Below, piece by piece: positions 58,769-64,000 of a stretch of DNA of 64,000 bases. Positions within the stretch are counted from its first letter, which is position 1, and every line of letters begins with the position of its first letter. The notes under the pieces were generated by a model, which was not told the DNA's origin, did no database searches, and was given only the letters and a program-made list of their open reading frames with translations. The DNA comes from Xylophilus ampelinus (GTDB taxonomy: Bacteria > Pseudomonadota > Gammaproteobacteria > Burkholderiales > Burkholderiaceae_C). Position numbers and translations under genes: made by a program. The stretch lies in the NCBI RefSeq assembly GCF_901875635.1, contig NZ_CABFMN010000150.1:66666-130665 (forward strand), written 5' to 3'.

Positions 58769-59485
58769 ATGCAGGACTACTTCGCACTGCAGCTGACGGT
58801 TGCCGCGCGCTACGCAGCAATCGCCGCCGTGCCGATGGACGTGGCGGTCGCTCGCTGTACGAACCTGCGGCGGCGCTTCAAGCTGGCTGCGCCCGACGGC
58901 GAGCCGCGATGGGTCCAGTTCCTGGCCGAGGTCCGGGCATCGCATGGCTGCGAGCAGGACCTGCTGCTCCTGTGCATGCGCTACTTTGAGGCAGGTCATG
59001 CGGAGGCCGGGTCGAGCGACTTCGGCCCTTTCTCCTTCGATCCGCCCGGGCCGGACGGCGCCCTGCGCCTGCACTTCATGCCTCTAGAGCGATCTGCTGC
59101 GTCGCCGCTGGCGCCCGCGAGCGTCGATGAGCGGCTCGAGGAGTTGCGGGCGCTGTTCGATGCGGTGCGAGCCAAGCACGGCGGCGCGAGGTCGGTGAGA
59201 GGTTATTCGTGGCTCTATCACCTGCCTGCATACCTTCGCCTGTTTCCACTGGCCTACCGGCATTCGGTTCGCACGCCGGCCATCGCACCGCACCTCACCG
59301 GCAGCTCGGTCTGGGGGCAGGTCCTCGACTGGCGGCAGCAGGTCAAGCCGGCCATGCGCGAGGCCGTGCTCTCACGCCTGCCGGCGATGGAGATGGAAGC
59401 GCCATGGCGCATCTTTCCGCTGCAGCCGCTGACCGCCGAGTGTCCGATTGCCGAGTTCGATGCATGGCTGCAGCGGCCCCAGTGA
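58769..59485 (+). CDS. Hypothetical protein
   Basis: 238 residues from ATG 58769 (GGGGA six bases upstream). It has no signal peptide or membrane segments. The N-terminal half is basic with VPMDVAVARCTNLRRRFKLAAPDGEPRWVQFLAEV; the C-terminal half, RGYSWLYHLPAYLRLFPLAYRHSVR and SSVWGQVLDWRQQVKPAMREAVLSRLPAME, is aromatic-rich and probably folded. I do not recognise a family. The gene lies just after the phaCA terminator and has no visible promoter, so it may be weakly expressed or a read-through gene. Confidence 0.7.
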   Translation: MQDYFALQLTVAARYAAIAAVPMDVAVARCTNLRRRFKLAAPDGEPRWVQFLAEVRASHGCEQDLLLLCMRYFEAGHAEAGSSDFGPFSFDPPGPDGALRLHFMPLERSAASPLAPASVDERLEELRALFDAVRAKHGGARSVRGYSWLYHLPAYLRLFPLAYRHSVRTPAIAPHLTGSSVWGQVLDWRQQVKPAMREAVLSRLPAMEMEAPWRIFPLQPLTAECPIAEFDAWLQRPQ

Positions 59486-59494
59486 TGCACGAGC

Positions 59495-60052
59495 TCAGCG
59501 GCTCGTAGGGCGGGATTTCAACTGCTGCGCCAGCCGCCCCAGCGCCGCCTCGGCCGAGTCCGCGAGGGGCGTGGAACGCGTGAGCATCAGGTTCAGCCGC
59601 TGGCCCAGGCCCTCGACCATCGCGCCGCTGCCCGTTTCGCGCAGGTGGCCGTCGGCGGACCGGATGCAGGGCAGGGCGGCACCCACACGATCCGCATAGC
59701 TGCCCGGCGCCACGCCGTAGCCCACCACGGGCTTGCCCAGCGCGACGGCATAGCCGACCTCGAACACCGTGCCCGAATCCGGCTCCAGCCCGCGGAAGGC
59801 GCACAGGTTGGCGATGACGCCATCGCAGGCGTGGATGAGGCGCATATTGCCCTCGTAGATGCGCTGCGCCAATTCGTCGTCGGTGGCGCCCTGCGGGCCG
59901 GATTCGGCAAGCCCGCCGTCGGAGGGTTCGACGCCCTCGAGGCCCAGGCGCGCGCAGGCGGCGCGCAGGCGCTCGAAGACGTCGCGGCTGTCGGGAAGGA
60001 ACACGTCCGGCCCGGCCAGGTAGACGCGGGGGCGTGCAGGGTTCGCATTCAT
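59495..60052 (-). CDS. Nucleoside 2-deoxyribosyltransferase-family protein
   Basis: 185 residues from the ATG at 60052; an ATG nine bases upstream (60061) is possible. RVYLAGPDVFLPDSRDVFERL is the family's opening, IHACDGVIANLCAFRGLEPDSGTVFEVGYAVALGKPVVGY contains the conserved Asp and catalytic Glu (GTVFEVGYA). It swaps bases on 2'-deoxyribonucleosides or hydrolyses the N-glycosidic bond. It is convergent with the hypothetical gene and divergent from the racemase gene (113 bp). Confidence 0.9.
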   Translation of the reverse strand: MNANPARPRVYLAGPDVFLPDSRDVFERLRAACARLGLEGVEPSDGGLAESGPQGATDDELAQRIYEGNMRLIHACDGVIANLCAFRGLEPDSGTVFEVGYAVALGKPVVGYGVAPGSYADRVGAALPCIRSADGHLRETGSGAMVEGLGQRLNLMLTRSTPLADSAEAALGRLAQQLKSRPTSR

Positions 60053-60164
60053 CGCCGCCATTGTCGGCCAGGGTGCGGCCGCCGCCGGCCGGCCATAAGC
60101 GGGCGTGATGGTCATTGCCGCAGCTTCGATGCCCGCAGATTCGCGGCCGGCCTAACATGAGCGC

Positions 60165-60938
60165 ATGCCCTCCAGCGCTTGCGCCTTCGATCTTCCGCCC
60201 TCGGACCCTGGCGACGCGCACGCACCCGTCGGCGTGCTGGGCGGCATGGGGCCGATGGCCACGGTCGACTTCATGCACAAGCTGCTGGCCGCCACCCCGG
60301 CCCGCCGCGACCAGGACCACCTGCCGCTGCTGGTCAGCTCCATTCCGCAGGTGCCCGACCGCACCGCCGCCTACCGAGGCGAGGGCGCCTCGCCGCTGCC
60401 GGCCCTGATCGCCAGCGGGCGGCGCTTGGTCGACGGCGGCGCCGCGCTGGTCGTCATGCCGTGCAACACCGCGCACCTGTGGTTCGAGCCACTGCAGGCG
60501 GCGTTGGGAGTGCCGATGCTCCACCTGGTGGACGCGGCGCTGGCCGAGGCGGTCAAGGCCGTCGGCGGTGCGCCGATGGGCCTGCTGGCCACTGATGCCA
60601 CGCTCGCTTCGGGCTTGTACACCGCGCGCGCGCCGCAGATCGACTGGTGCTTGCCCACGGCGGTGGAAATCGACACGTGCATCACGCCTGGCATCGCCGC
60701 CATCAAGGCCGGAGACCTGGACACGGGGCGCGCCCGACTGAGCGCTGTCGCGTGCGCGCTGGTCCGGCGTGGCGCCCGGGCGCTGGTGCTGGGCTGCACC
60801 GAGATCCCGCTGGTGCTCGATGCCGCGTCCGCCCCGGTCCCGGTGATCGACGCCACCGTGGCGCTCGCACGTCGCACGGTGGCCTGGGCGGCGGCCCGCG
60901 TTCGGGAGGGGTGGGACTCGCATCTTTCCGTGCGCTGA
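60165..60938 (+). CDS. Aspartate/glutamate racemase-family protein
   Basis: 257 residues. The two catalytic cysteines are in VVMPCNTAHLWFE and VLGCTEIPLVLD, and the glycine-rich GVLGGMGPMATVDFMHKLL and the PIPQVPDRT-like SSIPQVPDRTAAY segments are typical. It racemises an acidic amino acid or acts as a related hydantoin or maleate isomerase-like enzyme. No Shine-Dalgarno is visible; a TAACAT box sits six bases before the ATG. Its relation to the DadA-like oxidase at 10398 is unknown. Confidence 0.9.
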   Translation: MPSSACAFDLPPSDPGDAHAPVGVLGGMGPMATVDFMHKLLAATPARRDQDHLPLLVSSIPQVPDRTAAYRGEGASPLPALIASGRRLVDGGAALVVMPCNTAHLWFEPLQAALGVPMLHLVDAALAEAVKAVGGAPMGLLATDATLASGLYTARAPQIDWCLPTAVEIDTCITPGIAAIKAGDLDTGRARLSAVACALVRRGARALVLGCTEIPLVLDAASAPVPVIDATVALARRTVAWAAARVREGWDSHLSVR

Positions 60939-61024
60939 TCGACGACCGCAGGTCGACAATGCACGGCTGGCATTGCCGTGGCCTTCGGTGCTGCAGGCAT
61001 GGCAGCCAACGAAGGAGATCGGCA

Positions 61025-61732
61025 ATGCAGGACAGGATGGCGCTGGTGCTGGGGGCTTCTGGCTCGGTCGGGCAGGCGCTTGTCGATGAACTCGTGCGCA
61101 GCCGTGCCTTCGCGCGCATCGTCGCCGTCGTGCGTCGGCCACCGGAACCGGCGTGGGACGCACCCGTCGTTCCCTGCCTGGTGCCCGACATGCGTCCCGA
61201 GCCGCTCGCGCAGGCCGTCGAGCAGGCCGCGCAGGCCTGGCATGGCGAGGTCACGGGCTTCAGCGTGCTGGGCGTGGGCGCGGGCACCGCGCGGATGACC
61301 GTCGACGAACACCGCGCCGTCGATGTGGAACTCAACGCGGCCTTCGCGCGGGGCCTCCGGTCTTCGGGCAAGGTCCGCCATTTGGCGTTCATGTCGGCCA
61401 TCGGCGCGGATGCCGGGGCCCGGGCGACAGGCTCGGGGGCCGCAGGCATGCCGCGTTACGCGCGCGTCAAGGGGGAGGCAGAAGAGGCTGTCATCCGGGA
61501 GGGGCCGGCCATCGTGAGCATCTTCCGGCCCGCGATGATCCTCGGATCCCGCCACACACCGGCGCTGCTCGCCGCGCTGCTGCCGTTGTTCGCGTCGCTG
61601 ACGCCGGCGCGGTTCCGCTCGATCCGTACGAGCGAGATTGCGCGGGCGATGGTGGCGGTGGCGCTGCAGCCGCCGGCGCAAAGCGCCGTCTACAGCTACT
61701 CGGAGATGATGCGGCTGATTGCGCGCGGCTGA
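61025..61732 (+). CDS. NAD(P)-binding atypical SDR-family protein
   Basis: 235 residues from ATG 61025 (AAGGAGAT Shine-Dalgarno). The N-terminal Rossmann motif is ALVLGASGSVGQALVDELVRS; MSAIGADAGA, YARVKGEAEEAVI (YxxxK) and IFRPAMILGSRHTP match the atypical short-chain dehydrogenases annotated as NAD(P)H-binding or HIM1-like. It may reduce an aldehyde or quinone or act as a redox sensor. The downstream gene is a convergent LysR regulator. Confidence 0.88.
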   Translation: MQDRMALVLGASGSVGQALVDELVRSRAFARIVAVVRRPPEPAWDAPVVPCLVPDMRPEPLAQAVEQAAQAWHGEVTGFSVLGVGAGTARMTVDEHRAVDVELNAAFARGLRSSGKVRHLAFMSAIGADAGARATGSGAAGMPRYARVKGEAEEAVIREGPAIVSIFRPAMILGSRHTPALLAALLPLFASLTPARFRSIRTSEIARAMVAVALQPPAQSAVYSYSEMMRLIARG

Positions 61733-61749
61733 TTCCGTTGCGGGGGCCG

Positions 61750-62652
61750 TCAGGCCGGCCGGACTTCCGAGTCGGCCGCCACCGCCTTCAAGGCCCTGAT
61801 GAAATCCGCCACCGGCCGCGGCGAGCGCGTGCCCTGCGGCAGCAGCGCCCGCACCTCAACGGCGATTTCGGGCAGCAGGGTGCGCACATGCAGCGCCGCA
61901 TCGTGGCGCGCCTGCGCGGTGAAGGAATCGACGATCGCCGGGCCGAAGCCCTGCTCGGCCAGCACCAGCGCGATGTGGTGCGTCTGCACGGTGATGCCGC
62001 CGGTGGGCGCGACCCCCAGGCGCGACCACTGCTCGGCCAGCATGGTGCCGATGGGGTCGTGCTCGTCGATGCGGATGATGGGGCTGCGCAGCACCTCGTC
62101 GAGCGCCACCGTGGTGCGGCGGTCGGCGCCGCGTTCGTCCACGCGGGACACGCACACCAGCCGCCCCCGCGCGACGGCTTCCTCGTGCAGCGCGGGGTGC
62201 GGCGTGCTGCCGTAGACGATGCCGATGTCGCCTTCCTGCAGCACCATGGCCTGCGCGATCTCGCGCGAATGCAGCGTGCGGATGGTCACCGGCATGTCCG
62301 GATGCTTCAGGCGAAAGCGCCGCAGCGCGTCGGGCAGGGCGCGCACGGCCAGCGAGGGCACGATCAGGATGCGCAGCGGGCGGTCCTCGTCGCGGCCCAG
62401 CGCGATGGCCAGGCGCCGCACGCGCTCGAGCTGGCTCATCAGCGGCTGCACCTCGGCATAGAGCGCAACGGCCTCGTGCGTGGGCACGAGCCGGTTGCGC
62501 TCCCGGGTGAACAGCGCGTAGCCCAGTTGCAGTTCGGCATGCTGCAAGGTCTGCGTGGCGGCGGGCTGCGTCACATGCAGCAGGCGCGCCGCGGCGCTGA
62601 CGCTGCCGGTGAGCATGATGGCGTGGAAGACCTCGAGATGCTTGAGCTTCAT
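61750..62652 (-). CDS. LysR-family transcriptional regulator
   Basis: 300 residues. The HTH is MKLKHLEVFHAIMLTGSVSAAARLLHVTQPAATQTLQHAELQLGYALFTRE (about 1-50); note that the second helix has PAATQTLQHAE rather than the usual PALSRQLKRLE. The effector domain starts near 90 (PLRILIVPSLAVRALPDALRRF). It is divergent from phaB, with 277 bp between the starts, so it may regulate phaB (inference). Confidence 0.9.
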   Translation of the reverse strand: MKLKHLEVFHAIMLTGSVSAAARLLHVTQPAATQTLQHAELQLGYALFTRERNRLVPTHEAVALYAEVQPLMSQLERVRRLAIALGRDEDRPLRILIVPSLAVRALPDALRRFRLKHPDMPVTIRTLHSREIAQAMVLQEGDIGIVYGSTPHPALHEEAVARGRLVCVSRVDERGADRRTTVALDEVLRSPIIRIDEHDPIGTMLAEQWSRLGVAPTGGITVQTHHIALVLAEQGFGPAIVDSFTAQARHDAALHVRTLLPEIAVEVRALLPQGTRSPRPVADFIRALKAVAADSEVRPA

Positions 62653-62929
62653 GGCCCGCGAAGTGTGCCCGAGGCCCCGCTGCGCCGGCCGCCCGGCGCG
62701 GGCGCCAGGAAGGCCGGCTGGACGCACCGTGGCCGTGCGGCGCTTCGCGACTGCGCGCGCGCCGGGAATACCTCCTGTCACACACGCCGCAGGCACGCTG
62801 CGCAAGATGGCGGCTCGCGCGCGGATCGCCCTGGAACCTCAGTGTTTTCCTGAGACGGGCGCATGGAAAAATGTCGCTAAAGTGACCCGGTCCGGCCAGC
62901 GGGTCCGGGCCTCAATCAAGGAAATATTC

Positions 62930-63667
62930 ATGAGCAAGAAAGTCGCATATGTCACCGGTGGCATGGGGGGCATCGGAACCGCCATCTGCCAGCGCCTCCA
63001 CCAGGACGGCTTCACGGTGATCGCGGGCTGCGGACCCACGCGGGACTATGGCAAATGGCTGGCCGAGCAGAAGGAACTGGGCTACACCTTCCACGCCTCG
63101 GTGGGCAACGTCGGCGCCTGGGATTCCACCGTCGAGGCCTTCGGCAAGGCGAAGGCCGAGCACGGCAGCATCGACGTGCTGGTGAACAACGCCGGCATCA
63201 CGCGCGACCGCATGTTCGTGAAGATGACGCCCGACGACTGGAACGCGGTCATCGAGACCAACCTCAACAGCATGTTCAACGTCACCAAGCAGGTGGTGGG
63301 TGACATGGTCGAGAAGGGCTGGGGCCGCATCGTCAACATCAGTTCGGTCAACGGCGCGAAAGGCCAGGCCGGCCAGACCAACTACTCGGCCGCCAAGGCC
63401 GGCATGCACGGTTTCACGATGGCACTGGCGCAGGAACTGGCCGCCAAGGGCGTGACCGTGAACACCGTGAGCCCCGGCTACATCGGAACCGACATGGTCA
63501 GGGCGATCCGCCAGGAAGTGCTCGACAAGATCGTCGGCACCATCCCGGTCAAGCGCCTGGGCGATCCGTCCGAGATCGCGTCGATCATCTCGTGGCTGGC
63601 CTCCGACGAAGGCGGGTACTCCACGGGCGCCGACTTCCCGGTCAATGGCGGCCTGCACATGCATTGA
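62930..63667 (+). CDS. phaB: Acetoacetyl-CoA reductase
   Basis: 245 residues from ATG 62930 (AAGGAAATATTC Shine-Dalgarno). Rossmann motif VAYVTGGMGGIGTAICQRL; VLVNNAGITRDRMF; the catalytic serine in NISSVNGAKGQAGQTNYSAAKAGMHG, with Tyr and Lys in NYSAAKAG; and a C-terminal TGADFPVNGGLHMH. NADPH-dependent reduction of acetoacetyl-CoA to (R)-3-hydroxybutyryl-CoA gives the PhaC substrate. It lies about 4.2 kb from phaC-phaA, in its own transcription unit. Confidence 0.97.
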   Translation: MSKKVAYVTGGMGGIGTAICQRLHQDGFTVIAGCGPTRDYGKWLAEQKELGYTFHASVGNVGAWDSTVEAFGKAKAEHGSIDVLVNNAGITRDRMFVKMTPDDWNAVIETNLNSMFNVTKQVVGDMVEKGWGRIVNISSVNGAKGQAGQTNYSAAKAGMHGFTMALAQELAAKGVTVNTVSPGYIGTDMVRAIRQEVLDKIVGTIPVKRLGDPSEIASIISWLASDEGGYSTGADFPVNGGLHMH

Positions 63668-63703
63668 CGCACTGACCTTCGGCTGACCCGGCCGATCGGC
63701 CTG

Positions 63704-63735
63704 CAAAGCCCGCCTCTGGCGGGCTTTGTCTTTGT
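63704..63735 (+). terminator. Rho-independent terminator of phaB
   Basis: CAAAGCCCGCC (63704-63714), loop TCT, GGCGGGCTTTG (63718-63728), then TCTTTGTT. Confidence 0.85.
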
Positions 63736-63754
63736 TGCAACCCGTTGCGATTGG

Positions 63755-63798
63755 ATGTGGATTCCCACATTTCTGCCGCGTGTGGCCGGCGCTAGAGT
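63755..63798 (+). promoter_or_regulatory. Candidate promoter and dyad before dctA
   Basis: ATGTGG-ATTC-CCACAT (63755-63770) is a perfect inverted repeat abutting a possible promoter, TTCTGC (63771-63776), 16 bp, TAGAGT (63793-63798). It may be an operator of the dicarboxylate carrier gene. The identity of the regulator is not visible. Confidence 0.4.
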
Positions 63799-63839
63799 GC
63801 CGGCGTCACACCCAAGTCCAATTCCAACAGGAGACAGCC

Positions 63840-64000
63840 ATGTCCGATCCCGCCGGCGCTCGCGTCAAGCAGCCGCTGTACCGCTCGCTGTACGTCCAGG
63901 TCATCTGCGCCGTCATCGTGGGGGTGCTGCTGGGCTACTTCCACCCCTCGCTGGGCGAGCAGATGAAGCCCCTGGGCGACGGCTTCATCAAGCTCATCAA
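63840..64000 (+). CDS. dctA: C4-dicarboxylate/H+(Na+) symporter DctA, N-terminal part (3' end outside window)
   Basis: The first 53 codons are visible from ATG 63840 (AGGAGACAGCC Shine-Dalgarno): [44 protein letters not shown] is the well-conserved opening of DctA. The protein imports succinate, fumarate and malate (DAACS family). The rest lies beyond the window. Confidence 0.93.
   Translation, partial: MSDPAGARVKQPLYRSLYVQVICAVIVGVLLGYFHPSLGEQMKPLGDGFIKLI

Overview
The window is a GC-rich (roughly two-thirds G+C) piece of a Betaproteobacterial chromosome, most like Burkholderiales, family Comamonadaceae (Variovorax/Acidovorax relatives). The evidence is the gene order thrS-infC-rpmI-rplT-pheS-pheT-ihfA-merR-tRNA-Pro, several orphan Bug/TctC-type periplasmic receptors, a class I phaC-phaA locus, a riboswitch-controlled type II lumazine synthase, and a dispersed intergenic repeat built on a GCTAT...ATAGCTGCTCGCGC core. 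The genus is inference.

Region by region. (1) 1-9.4 kb, plus strand: the end of a glutamine-synthetase-like gene, a P450-type [2Fe-2S] ferredoxin and its FAD reductase, a complete branched-chain-amino-acid-type ABC importer (livJ/H/M/G/F type), a lipoprotein amidohydrolase and a small tautomerase. This looks like an amine or amide catabolic locus whose oxygenase lies upstream of the window. (2) 9.4-15.2 kb: a LysR regulator divergent from a D-amino-acid-dehydrogenase-like oxidase, a fused and truncated hydantoinase A/B protein, a Bug receptor and a RidA imine deaminase. (3) 15.2-20.2 kb, minus strand: VOC protein, FAD monooxygenase, alpha/beta hydrolase, Bug receptor and LysR regulator, resembling a small aromatic-degradation cluster. 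(4) 20.2-23 kb: arsenate-reductase-like protein, exported methyltransferase, GST, and FMN riboswitch plus ribH2. (5) 23-36 kb: a long minus-strand run (Bug receptor, PhyH dioxygenase, NitT/TauT-type ABC importer, enolase-superfamily enzyme, Gfo/Idh/MocA dehydrogenase, DUF993 aldolase-like protein, TIM-barrel isomerase, EamA exporter). Upstream lies a TetR regulator divergent from a ThDP enzyme. The two control regions carry matching 18-bp operators, so this looks like one regulon with no recognised substrate. (6) 36-48 kb: a lysine-rich SWIB protein, EamA exporter, gamma-glutamylcyclotransferase, isocitrate lyase with a strongly palindromic promoter, then the translation operon. thrS has a threonine-rich leader peptide and an attenuator-like terminator, and infC starts at ATC. 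(7) 48-55.6 kb: envelope and housekeeping genes, including a degenerate LytM lipoprotein, ABC exporter, CreA, NUDIX, FAH-type hydrolase, maleylacetoacetate isomerase and a laccase-domain protein. (8) 55.7-64 kb: phaC and phaA, small enzymes, a LysR regulator, phaB, and the start of a dctA-type dicarboxylate carrier.

The strongest candidates for something new are the threonine-codon attenuator before thrS (39.84-39.97 kb), the TetR-controlled catabolic regulon (24-36 kb), the HyuA/HyuB truncated fusion (11.7-13.7 kb), and the dispersed repeat that has become part of a terminator, a stop codon and a coding sequence. All functional calls come from reading motifs; no database search was run.
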